Below are positions 11,038-21,813 of a DNA stretch of 64,000 nucleotides, piece after piece. Within the stretch, counting starts at the first letter, position 1; each line of letters begins with the position of its first letter. The notes beneath the pieces were generated by a model that did not search any database, had not been told where the DNA came from, and saw only the letters and a program-made list of their open reading frames with translations. This DNA is from Chenggangzhangella methanolivorans (GTDB lineage: Bacteria > Pseudomonadota > Alphaproteobacteria > Rhizobiales > Methylopilaceae), in the NCBI RefSeq assembly GCF_019797865.1, contig NZ_CP081869.1:1178001-1242000 (forward strand), given 5' to 3'. Made by a program: the position numbers and the translations under genes.

Positions 11038-12181
11038 TCATTCCCCGGGCGGCAGCGAGGCGTAGTAAGCGGCGACCGCCTTGATGTCGGCTTCCGTCAT
11101 CCCGAACGCGATCTTGCGCATGATCCCGGAGAAGGGTCCGCCGCCGCGGCTGTCATGCTCTTTCTCCCAGAGCGTGAGCTGGGTTTCGAGATAGGACGCG
11201 TGTTGGCCGGCGAGCTTCGGGTAAGCCGGGTTCGGCGTCTCGCGACCGGGCCCGTGGCATGACGAGCAGGCGGGCGTGCCGGTGTCGCGAAGGCCTTCGC
11301 GCGCGATCTTCTCGCCCCGCGCGACCAGCGCCGGATCGAGCGGCTTCGCGCCTTCGACCGGTTTGCGCGGCTGGGCGGCATAGTGCTCGGCGAGCGCGGC
11401 GATGTCGGAGTATGGCAACCGCGCCGCCGCCGTCTCCATGACGCCGCTGTAGCGCTTGTTCAGCGCATAGGCCGCGAGCGTGTCGTAAATGTAGTCCTCG
11501 CTCTGGCCGGCGATGACCGGGAAGGCGTCGCCGTCGCGTCCCATGCCGTCGCGGCCGTGGCAGCGGGCGCAGTCGGCCAGAACATCCTCGCGAAGGCCGC
11601 GTCCCTGCGCGCGATGCGCCAGCGCCGTGAGACCGCCGACCGCTCCGTCGTTCTCCTGTCCCATGGCGAGACGGCGATAAGTCTCGTCGGACATCCCGGA
11701 AGCTTGAGCAAGAACGCGACCACCGCCCAGACCTCGTCCTCGCGCTCCTCGGCCGAAACCCAGGCGGGCATGCCGGCGTATTTCACCCCGTTCTTCACGA
11801 TCCAGAACAGGTGTTTCGGCTCCCAGGTCGGGACCTTGGCGTCGAGGTCCGGCGCGGTCGGGACCATCTCGCGGATGACCGGGTTCCGCGGCCGCCCCGG
11901 CGCGCCGTGACAGCTCGCACAGCCACTCGCGTAGTGCCCGCGCCGCGGGCGATCAGCGCCGGATCATCGAGGTTCCTCGGCGTCTCGACCGCGATCGAAT
12001 GCGTCTTGACCGAGTTGATCATGACGTAGTGCAGGAACCAGTCGGTGATCGGCCAGTGGCCGCTCGTCGCCGCGACGCTGAAGAGGCCAGACCAGCCGAA
12101 CGCCAGCACGCCACCCGCAACCGCGACGGCCGCGAGCGCGACGCGCAACGGCGTGACGAAGAAATCGATACGCCACTTCAT
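11038..12181 (-). CDS. Membrane-anchored multi-heme cytochrome c, two frameshifts
   Basis: Three frames form one protein of about 380 aa. An N-terminal anchor (FFVTPLRVALAAVAVAGG) is followed by three c-type heme sites: CASCH (about 11910-11925), CARCH and CSSCH. A shift near 11938 sits in a G/C run and a second near 11692 is repaired by one extra G in CCGGGA, so both look like sequencing deletions. It closes the caa3-type oxidase operon and would pass electrons to the subunit II heme or take part in membrane-bound electron transfer. Its start overlaps the preceding gene by 4 bp. Confidence 0.75.
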
Positions 12182-12807
12182 CGGCCGGTCCCCGCATCGG
12201 CGGCCGGACCTTCCCGCAGCAGCCGGGCGGCAAGCGCAAGCCCGCCTGCGAGATAGACGCCGCCGCCGACCAGCAGCATGACGATCCCGCCGACATGCTG
12301 CTGATGGAGGGCGTCGGCCGAGCCGCCATGATGGGCGGCATAAAGCGGGATCGTCGTGGTCGAGAGCAGCACGCCGAGCAGCGTCATGTGGATCGAGGTC
12401 AGCAGCATGCCGACCGTCCCCTGCGCGGCGCCTGGCCTCGAGCCGCCATGGCCAAGGCAGGCGATCCAGAGCCAGAGGCCTGCGACAAGGAACGAGGCTT
12501 GTTCGGCCGCGAAGGCGAAGCCGTTCGAGCGGGCAAGATCGTGCGCGGCCGGCGCGTGCCAGCCCCAGACCACCACGAGTTCGACGAGCGAGACCGGCAC
12601 GGCGGCGAACAGTGTTGGGCGATGCAGCGACGGGTCAGATTTTGAGCCGACGAGCCCGAGCGCCAGCAGCGGCGCTGCGATGGCGACGACCGTCATGTGG
12701 CTCGTCATGTGGGCTGCGAAGCCGTGGCCGAAGACGGTCGCCGGTAGCGGCGACCACGCCAGAGCAAGGGCCGCTCCGCCGAGGACCGTGAACGCGCCGC
12801 GGTTCAC
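12178..12807 (-). CDS. ctaG: Cytochrome c oxidase assembly protein, caa3 CtaG type
   Basis: A 209-aa multi-spanning membrane protein with conserved His segments in the order of caa3_CtaG (PF09678-like) proteins: FGHGFAAHMTSHMTVV, VVWGWHAPAAHDLA, and HMTLLGVLLS. These are distinct from the Cox11-type CtaG and help mature copper or heme centres of caa3 oxidases. The GTG at 12807 overlaps the previous stop (GTGA) and removes a long unconserved upstream extension. It lies inside the oxidase operon. Confidence 0.75.
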   Translation of the reverse strand: MNRGAFTVLGGAALALAWSPLPATVFGHGFAAHMTSHMTVVAIAAPLLALGLVGSKSDPSLHRPTLFAAVPVSLVELVVVWGWHAPAAHDLARSNGFAFAAEQASFLVAGLWLWIACLGHGGSRPGAAQGTVGMLLTSIHMTLLGVLLSTTTIPLYAAHHGGSADALHQQHVGGIVMLLVGGGVYLAGGLALAARLLREGPAADAGTGR

Positions 12808-13199
12808 CGGCAGTCCCCGATGAACACCGCCGGCAGCGCCACGAAGATCACGCCGATGAACGACAGGCCGCAGAGCAGGATGGTGGCGAAGCCTAGGAAC
12901 TGCTGGCGGTCGTCGAGGGTGGCGTCGTCGTAAGGCGGCTCGGCGTCCCCGTCGCCCCAGTGCCGCCAAGCCTGCCGGCTCGACCAGGCGATGGCGACCA
13001 TCGCGACGATCGTCGCTCCTGCGATGATGATCCGCGCCAGCGTCACGTCAGGCCATTCGGGGCCCAAGAACACGCGCGCGTTCGTCATCGCCTTGGCGCA
13101 ATGGATCGAGGCCGCGATGTAGCAGACGAGGAAATGAAACGCCCAGATGGTCGGGGCGGTGATCAGCGTGATCAGGTTGGCGCGCGTCGAGGCGATCAT
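12804..13199 (-). CDS. Small membrane protein of the caa3 oxidase operon
   Basis: A 131-aa protein with three or four predicted membrane spans (about residues 10-33, 55-75, 100-128) and a Cys/His-containing stretch, FLVCYIAASIHCAKA. It sits between oxidase subunit I/III and the CtaG-type assembly factor with 4-bp overlaps on both sides, as do similar unnamed proteins in other alphaproteobacterial caa3 clusters. It may be an assembly or structural partner. No named family is recognised with certainty. Confidence 0.7.
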   Translation of the reverse strand: MIASTRANLITLITAPTIWAFHFLVCYIAASIHCAKAMTNARVFLGPEWPDVTLARIIIAGATIVAMVAIAWSSRQAWRHWGDGDAEPPYDDATLDDRQQFLGFATILLCGLSFIGVIFVALPAVFIGDCR

Positions 13200-15733
13200 C
13201 GGACCGCCAGCGGAAACAGCGCCAGCACCGCGACCGTGACGGTCATCGTGACGAGCGCGAAGTGCCAGTAGAGCACGACATTGTGGATGTCGATGTCATG
13301 GGCCGCCGTCAGCTTCGAGGCGGCCGAGCGGGCGAGGCAGTAGAGCGTCATGATCACACCGACGCCCAAGTGCACCGCGGTCCAGATCGCGATGACCCAT
13401 ACGGTCGCAGGGTATACATGGGAGGTCGGGTCGAGCCCTGTCTCGTGCGGCCCCCAGAGCAGCGCCGCGCCGCCCGCGACCGCGAGCACTGCCGAACCCA
13501 TCAGCCAGAACCTTAAGTTTCCCGGCCTGTCGGCGGCGTTCGCCCTGCGCGCAAGCAGCATCGCGCCCCATGAGGCCAGCACCAGCATCAGCGCGACCGC
13601 GGGCCAGAACTGTCCGGGCCCGGCGCCTGCCGTCGGCGGGAAGGCGGTCGAATGGATCGTCCAGTAGAAGAAGTAGCCGAACAGCAGGCTGGCGAAGGCC
13701 GCCATGTCTCCGATCATGGTGATGAACATCGCCCACCAGCCGACCGAGTCCGGACCCGACACGTAAAGCGGAAGTTTCAGGCCGAGCCCGACGTCCTTCT
13801 CGGCCTTCTCCGGGATCACCGCAGTGCCGCGCCAGAGCCAGATCAGAATCGAGATCAGCGCCGCGATCGAGAACAGAATGGTGAGGGTCCAGGCGTAGAA
13901 GGTCGCGGCGATGAAGGCGCCGCCGGTCAGGAACGCCGCCCCCATGGTCATGAAGGTGTTTCCCGGCACGCGCAGGCACTGGATCGGCCGGGCGTCGAGC
14001 ACCGAGGTGATCAGCGTCTCGCGTTTCCCTTCCTCGGCGTCGGGCAGGTAGAAGCGGCCCTCGTCGTAGTCGCGCACGAAATTCGGCTGCTGCCAGAGCG
14101 GGTATCGCGTGGTGACGACAGGAACGGTCCGCACGCCCCAGTCCTTGCCGGGGTTCTCGGAGAGCCATTCGAGCGTGCCCGCGTTCCACGGATTGCGCTC
14201 GGCGTAGGGCTCCTTGCCCTTCGGCCGCAGCACGTCCCAGGTCACGACCAGCACGCCCGCCGCGAACACGAAGGCCCCGACGGTCGAGACCATGTTGAGC
14301 GTGTCGAAGCCGAGGCCTTCGGTATAGGTGAAGACGCGACGGCATGCCGCGCAGACCCGTAATGTGCATCGGCAGGAACGTGACATTGAAGCCGACGAAC
14401 ATCAGCCAGAAGCCCCACTTGCCGAGGCGGTCCGACAGCTTCCGGTCCATGGCGAAGGGGTAGAAGTAGTAGAGCCCGGCGATCAGCGGGAAGAACATGC
14501 CGCCGATTAGCGTGTAGTGCAGGTGCGCCACCACGAAATAGGTGTCGTGCGCCTGCCAGTCGAAGGGCGCGAGCGCCACCATCACGCCCGTCAGCCCGCC
14601 GAACGTGAAGATGCCGAGCGCCCCGATCGCGAACAGCATCGGGGTCGAGTAGACGACCCGGCCGGCGAGAAGCGTCGCGAGGAACACGAAGATCTGCACG
14701 CCGGTCGGGATCGCGACGGCTTCCGATGCCGCAGAGAAGAACGCGAGCGAGATTGAAGGCAGGCCCGTCGTGAACATGTGGTGGACCCACAGGCCGAACG
14801 ACAGGAAGCCGGTGCCGACCGCGGCCAGCACGATCCACGAATAGCCGAGGATCGGACGCTGCGCGAAGGTCGGGATGATCATCGCAAGCAGCGCGATCGC
14901 CGGCAGGAACACGATGTAGACCTCCGGATGGCCGAAGATCCAGAACAGGTGCTGCCAGAGCAGCGGGTCGCCGCCGCGCTTGGGGTCGAAGAACGGCCAG
15001 TCGAACATCCGCTCGAGCTCGAACAGGATGTCGCCCGCGATCAGCGGCGGGAACGCGAACAGGATCATGCCGGCGACGACCAACACGTACCAGGCGTAGA
15101 GCGGCATCATGTTGATGCGCATGCCGGGCGGCCGGCACTTTAGGGTGCCGACGATGAGCTCGACGGCGGCGGCGATCGACGCGACTTCGATGAAGGACAG
15201 CCCCAAGAGCCAGACGTCGGCCCCGATCCCGGTCTGCTTCTCATCCGTCGTGAGCGGCGGATACATGAACCAGCCGCCGTCGGGCGCGGCGTTGAAGAAG
15301 ATCGAGCCGCAGACGAAGACGCCGCCGAGCAGGAACGACCAGTAGCCGAAGGCGGAAAGCCGCGGGAACGGCAGGTCCCGCGCGCCCAGCATTTCCGGCA
15401 GGATGATGATCGCCACGCCTCGAAGATCGGGACGGCGAACAGGAACATCATCGCCGTGCCATGCAGCGTGAAGACCTGATTGTAGAAGGTGGCCGAGAGG
15501 AAGTCGTTCCCCGGCACGGCAAGCTGCGTGCGGATCATCAGCCCAAGCACGCCGGCGAACAGGAAGAAGGCGAGCGCGGTCGCGGTGTACCAGAGCCCGA
15601 CCTCAGAATTGTTGACCGCCGACCAGTAGCGGAGGCCGGACGGGGTCTCCCACACCTTCTCGAGCCGGGCTTCCTGGGCCTTACGGAGTTCCGGATCGTC
15701 CTGCGGGGATGGGGCGCGGGCGGCTTCGGTCAT
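13196..15733 (-). CDS. ctaD: Cytochrome c oxidase subunit I/III fusion, two frameshifts
   Basis: One gene of about 845 codons spread over three frames. The N-terminal part carries NQVFTLHGTAMMFLFAVP. After a shift near 15415 (repaired by one G), FWIFGHPEVYI, the heme-copper His cluster WVHHMFTTGL and VVAHLHYTLIGG follow. After a second shift near 14340 (MPRRVFTYTEGLGFDTLN) it continues without a stop into subunit III (VGWWAMFITMIGDMAAFASL, ALVTMTVTVAV). Subunits I and III are therefore fused, as in some caa3-type oxidases. It reduces O2 and pumps protons. ATGA overlaps join it to ctaC and the next gene. Confidence 0.88.
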
Positions 15734-16788
15734 TTCAGGCTCCCGAGCCAGTTCGCGATCTCGAGCGCATCCTCGTTCGACAGCGCGCTATAGGCCGGCA
15801 TCTTGGAACGGGGTTTGAGCGTGTCGGTCTCGCGGATGAAGCGGGCGACGTTCTTGGGCGTGTTCGGCAGAAGTCCTGCCCCGACCGTCAGGCGGTCTCC
15901 GAAGCGCGTGAGTTCGGGTCCGACCTCGCCCTTGGCGTCCGTGCCGCTCACCTGGTGGCACGCCCCGCAGCCGTGTCGCGTGAAGAGGTCCTGGCCCTTG
16001 GCGCTCGGCGGCGGCGCGGACTGCGCCTTCAGCCACGCCTCGAAGGCGGGCTTCTCCATCACGCGGACGTCGAAGGCCATCAGCGCATGGCTCGCGCCGC
16101 AGAATTCGGTGCAGGCCCCGCGATAGACGCCGGGCTTTTCAGCCTTCAGCACCAGTCGGTTCACGCGGCCGGGGATCATGTCGACCTTGCCGCCGAGCGC
16201 CGGAATCCAGAACGCGTGGATGACGTCCGGGCTCGTCAGCGCGAACTCGACACGCTCGCCGACCGGGATCCGGATTTCGTTGGCGCTCGCGACCGCCGCG
16301 CCGTCCTTCGGGCGATAGGTCACGCGCCACCAGAACTGCTCTCCCGAAACATCGATGCGCAGGCCTTCGCCAGGCTCTCGCAGCTTGGGCATCAGGCCAA
16401 GGCCGTAGACCAGCAGTCCCGCCAAGACGACGGTCGGAAACGCCACCCCGCCCCAGAGGATCACGCGGTGGCCGACCGCATCGTCGTAAGGCCCCGACTT
16501 GAACCGAGACGCGTAGACCGCGACGCCGATCACGGCTGTCCACACCACCGCGGCGCCGATCAGCATCACCCAAAACAGGGTCGCGACCTCGCGGGCCTCG
16601 TGGCCAGCCGGGTCGAGCGCCGATTGGACGCCGGCGCAGGCCGAAAGGCCTACGCCGAGCGTCACGATCGCGCCGGTGCGAATTAGGAGAGTGCGGATTC
16701 CGCCGGACCCCGGTTCGAAGTGTTGGTCCAACCTATGGCGACGGGCGACGCCGGCAAAGACTTGGATACCTTCAAAACTGGTGATCAC
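15730..16788 (-). CDS. ctaC: Cytochrome c oxidase subunit II with fused cytochrome c domain
   Basis: A subunit II with two membrane spans (FWVMLIGAAVVWTAVIG; VAFPTVVLAGLLVYGLGL), the cupredoxin domain with the CuA ligands CTEFCGASHALM, and a C-terminal cytochrome c domain (HGCGACH, late heme ligand in MPAYSALS). This makes the enzyme a caa3 type that takes electrons through its own heme c. A lipobox-like LSAC near residue 50 suggests lipoprotein processing, so the true start is probably downstream of the one given. First gene of the oxidase operon. Confidence 0.88.
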   Translation of the reverse strand: MITSFEGIQVFAGVARRHRLDQHFEPGSGGIRTLLIRTGAIVTLGVGLSACAGVQSALDPAGHEAREVATLFWVMLIGAAVVWTAVIGVAVYASRFKSGPYDDAVGHRVILWGGVAFPTVVLAGLLVYGLGLMPKLREPGEGLRIDVSGEQFWWRVTYRPKDGAAVASANEIRIPVGERVEFALTSPDVIHAFWIPALGGKVDMIPGRVNRLVLKAEKPGVYRGACTEFCGASHALMAFDVRVMEKPAFEAWLKAQSAPPPSAKGQDLFTRHGCGACHQVSGTDAKGEVGPELTRFGDRLTVGAGLLPNTPKNVARFIRETDTLKPRSKMPAYSALSNEDALEIANWLGSLK

Positions 16789-16824
16789 GCGGGTGTGAGA
16801 GAAGCCCTCGCGGCGCGGCTGTCG

Positions 16825-19105
16825 CTAGTCGATCGCGCGCAACGTCACGGGGATCGATTTCGCGGCCGGCACCTTCGAGCCTTTGGCGTGGTGCCAGAGC
16901 GGGATAAGCGGGTTGCACTCGGGATAGTAAGCCCCGACGCAGCCTTCCGGGATGTCGTAGTCCACGATCCGGAAGCCAGAGACTTCGCGCTCGAAATCAT
17001 CCGCCACCGTGCGCATCGCGACCGTCTGGCCGTCCTTCAGCGACAGCCGGGCGATGTCGTTCCGGTTCATGAACACGATCATCCGCGTGCCGTCGACGCC
17101 GCGGAAGCGGTCGTCATAGCCGTAGATCGTAGTGTTGAACTGGTCGTTCGAGCGCAGAGTGATCAGTCGAAACGCATCCGGCTGCGGCGCCGGCATGTCT
17201 GGGTCTTCATCGAGGCTTTTCGGGAAGATGAAGTTGGCCTTGCCCGTCTCTGTGTTCCATTCGCGCTCCCGCGCCGTAATCGGTTTGGGGAAGCCGCCGG
17301 CCGTGTCGATGCGGGCGTTGAAGCCCGGAAACACTTTTGGATAGGTCGCCTCGATCGCGTCGCGAACGCGCGCGTAGTCGGCGGTCCAGCCGTCCCAGTC
17401 GATCGCGGGGTTTTCCGCAAGCGTCGCCTTGGCGATGCCGGCCACGATCGCGGGCTCCGACATCAGCGTTTCGGCGCAGGGCTCCGCGAAGCCGCGGCTG
17501 GCGTGGAAGTGCGAGGTCGAGTCCTCGACCGAGACCATCTGCGGGACGCCCGCCTGCCGGTCGATCTCGATGCGGCCGAGGCACGGCAGCAGATAGGCCG
17601 CCCGGCCGTGCACCACATGGCTGCGGTTGAGCTTGGTAGCGATCTGGACCGAGAGCTTCAGCTTGCGCCAGCCCTGTTCCATCAGCCCGGTCTCGGGCAC
17701 GGCGCGCAGGAAGTTTCCGCCGAGCGAGAGGAAGGCCTCGACCTCGCCGCCGATGATCGCCTTGCAGGCGTCGACGGTCGCCATGCCGTCCTCGCGCGGC
17801 GGTTCGAAGCCATAGAGCTCCTTCAGCTTGTCGAGCGGCGCGAGCTTCACCTTCTCGGTGATGCCGACCGTGCGCTGGCCTTGCACATTCGAGTGCCCAC
17901 GCACCGGGCAGATGCCGGCGCCGGGGCGGCCGATATTGCCCTTCATCAGCAGCAGGTTCATCAGCATCTGGACGTTCTCGACGCCGGTCCGGTGCTGGGT
18001 CATGCCCATGCCGTAGACACCGATCGCGGCGGTGGAGGTGGCGTAGACGGCGGCCGCCGCCTCCATCGCGTCCCGCGTCAGCCCGGAATGGCGCTCGAGT
18101 TCAGACCAGTCCCTGGCGCGGCAGGCTTGAGCGAACGCCTCGTAGCCGTGGCAGTGCTCGGCGATGAAGCCGTGGTCGATGACTTTGGCGGACGGCGCCG
18201 CCGCGTCGTCGAGCGCGATCAGCGCCTTGCACATCCCAAACAGTGTCCCGAGGTCGCCGCCGGCCTTGAGCTGATGATATTGCGTCGAGATCCGGGTCTC
18301 GGCGCCGGTCAGCATTTCGGTCGGAGCTTGCGGGTTGGTGAAGCGTTCGAGCCCGCGTTCTTTCAGCGGGTTGAACGTGATGATCGGCACGCCGCGTTTG
18401 GCCGCCTCCTGCAGCGGATGCAGCATTCGGGGCGCGTTCGACCCGACGTTCTGGCCGAAGAAGAAGATCAGGTCCGCGCGGTCGAAATCCTCGAGGAACA
18501 CGGTGCCGACCGGCACGCCGATGCTCTCGGGCAGCGCGACCGAGGTGCTCTCGTGGCACATGTTGGACGAGTCCGGCAGGCTGTTGGTGCCGTAGGCCCG
18601 CGCCAGCAGCTGATACATATAGGAGGTTTCGAGCGAGGCTCGGCCGGAGGCGTAGAACACCGACCGCTTCGGCTCGGTGCCCTTCAGCGTCGCGCCGATC
18701 TCTTCGAACGCCGTCTCCCAGGCGATCGGCTCGTATGTGTCCGTCGCGCTGTTGAACTTCAGCGGCTCGGTCAGCCGGCCCTGATCCTCGAGGTCGAAAT
18801 CCGTCCCAGCCTTCGAGCTCGGTCAGCGTGTGGCGCGCGAAGAACTCCGCCCCGACCGTCTTCGAGGTCAGCTCCCAGGCGGTCGCCTTGGCCCCATTCT
18901 CGCAGAACTCAAACACATGCGGGTTGCGGGGCTTCGACCACGCGCAGCTGACGCAGGCGAAGCCGCCCGGCTTGTTCTGCTTCCAGAGCGCCGCCGCGCC
19001 CCTGACCGGTGCCCCGTGGTGCGCGAGCGCATGAGCGACGGACTTCGCCGAGCCCCAGCCGCCGGCCGGACCGTCATAGCTCTCGATGTGGGTGTCACGC
19101 GCCAT
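16825..19105 (-). CDS. FdhF/YdeP-family molybdopterin oxidoreductase, one frameshift
   Basis: About 760 codons in two frames joined near 18800. The N-terminus has WKQNKPGGFACVSCAW with only the CxxC pair, as in the YdeP/FdhF-like branch of formate-dehydrogenase-type Mo-bisPGD enzymes. FGQNVGSNAPRMLHPLQEA, GNFLRAVPETG and a C-terminal dinucleotide-binding domain (LRSNDQFNTTIYGYDDRFRG) follow. Such proteins have been linked to formate oxidation or acid resistance, but the substrate is unproven. No FdhD or beta subunit gene lies beside it. It is transcribed toward the oxidase operon, 36 bp upstream of ctaC. Confidence 0.78.
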
Positions 19106-19251
19106 ACTGTCGGCTCCTCGACATGGCTGGCGTCGGTCACTGTCTGACCGGCGCCGCTACGTGCAACGGCTGCCAGAGAGCAGCGTTCCTTGGCACGAGG
19201 TGTGGCTGAACGCCGTTCGAGCTCGCACCGTTAAGCTACGGAGACAACGCC

Positions 19252-20077
19252 CTGAAACTCGCCACCTTCAACGTCAATGGCGTCAACGGCCGGCTTCAGG
19301 TCCTGCTCGATTGGCTGGATCAGGCGAAGCCCGACGCGGTATGTCTTCAGGAGCTGAAAGCGCCCCAGGCGAAGTTCCCCGAGGCCGCGATCCGAGACGC
19401 CGGCTATGGCGCGATCTGGCACGGCCAGAGCAGGTGGAACGGGGTTGCTATCCTCGCGCGCGGCGCCGATCCGGTGGAGACGCGGCGCAGGCTACCCGGG
19501 GGATCGAAGGACGAGCAAAGCCGCTACATCGAGGCGGCGGTGAACGGCGTGCTGATCGGCTGCCTCTACATGCCAAACGGCAACCCGACGCCGGGTCCAA
19601 AGTTTCGACTACAAGCTCGAATGGTTTGACCGCCTCACGCGGCATGCGTCGGAGTTGCTAGCTGCAGACGTGCCCGCGGCGCTGATCGGCGACTTCAACG
19701 TTATGCCGACCGACCTTGACGTCTACAAGCCGGAGCGGTGGCTCGACGACGCGCTGTTTCGGCCGGAAGTCCGCGAGGCTTTCCACGGCCTTGTCGCCCA
19801 GGGTTGGACTGATGCTCTTCGCAAGCTCCATCCCGACGAGCGCATCTACACGTTTTGGGACTACTTCCGAAACGCTTGGGGCCGGGACGCGGGGCTGCGC
19901 ATCGATCACTTGCTCTTGAGCCCATGGCTCGCTCCGCGGCTGAAGCGCGCCGGCGTCGACCGTGAGGTTCGCGGATGGCCGAAAGCAAGCGACCACGCGC
20001 CAGTGTGGGTGGAGATGACGAACGCCGCGCCGAAGCCTCGCAAGGCCAGGACGGATGGGGGCAAGAGCAATGGCTGA
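19252..20077 (+). CDS. xthA: Exodeoxyribonuclease III, one frameshift
   Basis: About 275 codons in two frames. LATFNVNGVNGRLQVL starts the endonuclease/exonuclease/phosphatase fold, then the metal-binding LQELKAPQAKFP. An extra T in AAGTTTCGAC near 19606 shifts the frame, after which WFDRLTRHA, ALIGDFNVMP, LRIDHLLLSPW and the catalytic SDHAPVWVE follow. XthA cuts at abasic sites and degrades DNA 3' to 5'. No ATG or GTG lies at the conserved start; CTG 19252 follows GGAG at a good distance, so it is either a rare start or a base error. It overlaps the next gene by 8 bp. Confidence 0.82.
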
Positions 20078-20528
20078 CCAGGCTCATGATCTCGAGCGCT
20101 TTGTAGCGGCGCAACATGGCGGCGTGTTCGATCAGGCTCTGCGCGAGCTTCAAGCCGGCCGCAAGACGAGCCATTGGATGTGGTTCGTGTTTCCGCAGCT
20201 TCGTGGGCTCGGGATCTCGTCGACCGCTCAATTCTATGGCCTTTCGTCGCTCGACGAAGCCCGCGCCTATCTCGCGCATCCAATTCTCGGAGATCGGCTA
20301 AGAGAGTGCGTCGACGCGGTCCTCGGCCTGAATGGGCGGACGGTCCATGAGATTTTTGGCGCGCCGGACGACATGAAATTTTGCTCGTCGATGACGCTCT
20401 TCGAACTCACCTCGGACGGCGCAGCAGCAAGCTTCAGCCAAGCTATCGATACGTTCTGCAATGGGCGCCGCGATCCGCGGACGCTTGAGCTTGTCGGCCG
20501 GTCCAGTTCGTCGACCGGCGCTGATTGA
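20070..20528 (+). CDS. DUF1810 family protein
   Basis: A 152-aa protein with the DUF1810 hallmarks: ERFVAAQHGGVFDQALREL, SHWMWFVFPQLRGLG, YGLSSLDEARAYLAHP, and KFCSSMTLFEL. The family (NADAR/YbiA-related calpastatin-like) is thought to act on ADP-ribose or related nucleotides, but the function is not settled. The start overlaps the xthA stop, which suggests co-expression. It converges on the antiporter gene 16 bp away. Confidence 0.82.
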   Translation: MADQAHDLERFVAAQHGGVFDQALRELQAGRKTSHWMWFVFPQLRGLGISSTAQFYGLSSLDEARAYLAHPILGDRLRECVDAVLGLNGRTVHEIFGAPDDMKFCSSMTLFELTSDGAAASFSQAIDTFCNGRRDPRTLELVGRSSSSTGAD

Positions 20529-20544
20529 AACGAAGCCGGGGCCG

Positions 20545-21813
20545 TCAAACGAAATCCGGGTCGCGTCCTTGGCTTCGATCGAGTTGGCGCATGATCGGCG
20601 TGACCGTCAGGCCGTGCATCAGGATCGAGACTAAGATAACGAGGCCAACAATTGCCCATAGCCTCTCGGCGCCTTCGACGGTCATGTGGTTCAGGCCGAA
20701 GGCCAGGTAATAGATCGATCCCACGCCTCGAATGCCGAAGAACGCGAGCGTCAACCGCTCCTTCCAGTTGGCCTCGTGTCCAATCAATCCAACAAGGCCA
20801 GCGATCGGCCGAACGATGAGAAGCACGGCGAAGGCCGCAACAACGTCGACCCATTGGAGCGGAGCCAGGAGGCCGCTGACGAGCGCGCCACCGAACAGTA
20901 GCAGCAGCGCCATCATGGTGATGCGCTCGATCTGCTCGGCGAGCTCATGCATGCCGACCTGAAACTCATGGTCGCGGTGGGCGTGCCGGAACGTCAGCGC
21001 CGTCACGAAGACGGCGAGGAAGCCGTAGCAGTGGATGATTTCGGTGAGGCCGTAGGAAACGAAGGTCGCCGACAGCGCGATCAAGCCGTCGCCGGTCTTG
21101 GCGAGCTTGGTTTTGGCTGGCACATGGAACGTCAGCCATCCAAACGCCCGGCCGATCAAATAGCCGGCCGCGATCCCGACGACGATCTCCCAGACAACAT
21201 TGATCGCGATCCATTCTGCCAGCCACGCCTTTCCGGTCGCCGCCGACGCGGCGAGCGCGATCGCCAGATGCACGAAGGGGAACGCGAAACCGTCGTTGAG
21301 ACCAGCCTCGGCGGTTAGCCCGAACCGGACCTCGTCCTCGTCCTCAGTTCGCGGCGGACCGACCTGAACGTCGGACGCGAGAACAGGATCGGTCGGAGCG
21401 AGCACTGAGCCGAGCAGTAAGGCGACCGTCCAGGACAGGCCGAGCAGCCACCCGCCGATAGCGGTGATCGCCGCGATGCTGAGCGGCATCGCTATGACGA
21501 TGAGCCGAAGGGCGACAGACCAGCGACGGATTCCGAAGACACGATCGATCCGAAGCCCAGCGCCCATCAGCGCGATGATGACGACGAACTCCGCAAGCCG
21601 CTCTGTGAGCTCGGGATAACGCAGCGGCAGCGGTTTGAACGTGACCTGCGGGAGGGCGAAGAACGCCGCTCCGATCGCGATGCAGACGATCGGTAACGAA
21701 AGCGGAAGCCGTCGTAGAGCCAGCGGCAGCCAAACCACCAGAGCGATAAGCAATCCAGCGCCTGTCAGCCCGAGAATGTAGGCGTCCGGCAGCCAATCTT
21801 GCGGCAGGTTCAT
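20545..21813 (-). CDS. Cation:proton antiporter (CPA1/NhaP type)
   Basis: A 422-aa protein with about 12 membrane spans. It carries LAPTDPVLASDVQVG and EAGLNDGFAFPFVHLA, the paired ion-binding motifs of NhaP-type Na+(K+)/H+ antiporters (TDP, and the ND motif). FFGIRGVGSIYYLAF matches the conserved GxRG segment near the end. It sits last in a three-gene operon with two tiny proteins, each joined by an ATGA overlap, under a likely EcfG promoter. It probably supports pH or salt homeostasis under stress. Confidence 0.85.
   Translation of the reverse strand: MNLPQDWLPDAYILGLTGAGLLIALVVWLPLALRRLPLSLPIVCIAIGAAFFALPQVTFKPLPLRYPELTERLAEFVVIIALMGAGLRIDRVFGIRRWSVALRLIVIAMPLSIAAITAIGGWLLGLSWTVALLLGSVLAPTDPVLASDVQVGPPRTEDEDEVRFGLTAEAGLNDGFAFPFVHLAIALAASAATGKAWLAEWIAINVVWEIVVGIAAGYLIGRAFGWLTFHVPAKTKLAKTGDGLIALSATFVSYGLTEIIHCYGFLAVFVTALTFRHAHRDHEFQVGMHELAEQIERITMMALLLLFGGALVSGLLAPLQWVDVVAAFAVLLIVRPIAGLVGLIGHEANWKERLTLAFFGIRGVGSIYYLAFGLNHMTVEGAERLWAIVGLVILVSILMHGLTVTPIMRQLDRSQGRDPDFV

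Noticed and set aside
16720..18951. 743-aa plus-strand frame opposite the FdhF-like gene
   Set aside because: Rich in Arg, His and Asp with no motif; entirely antisense to a recognisable molybdoenzyme.
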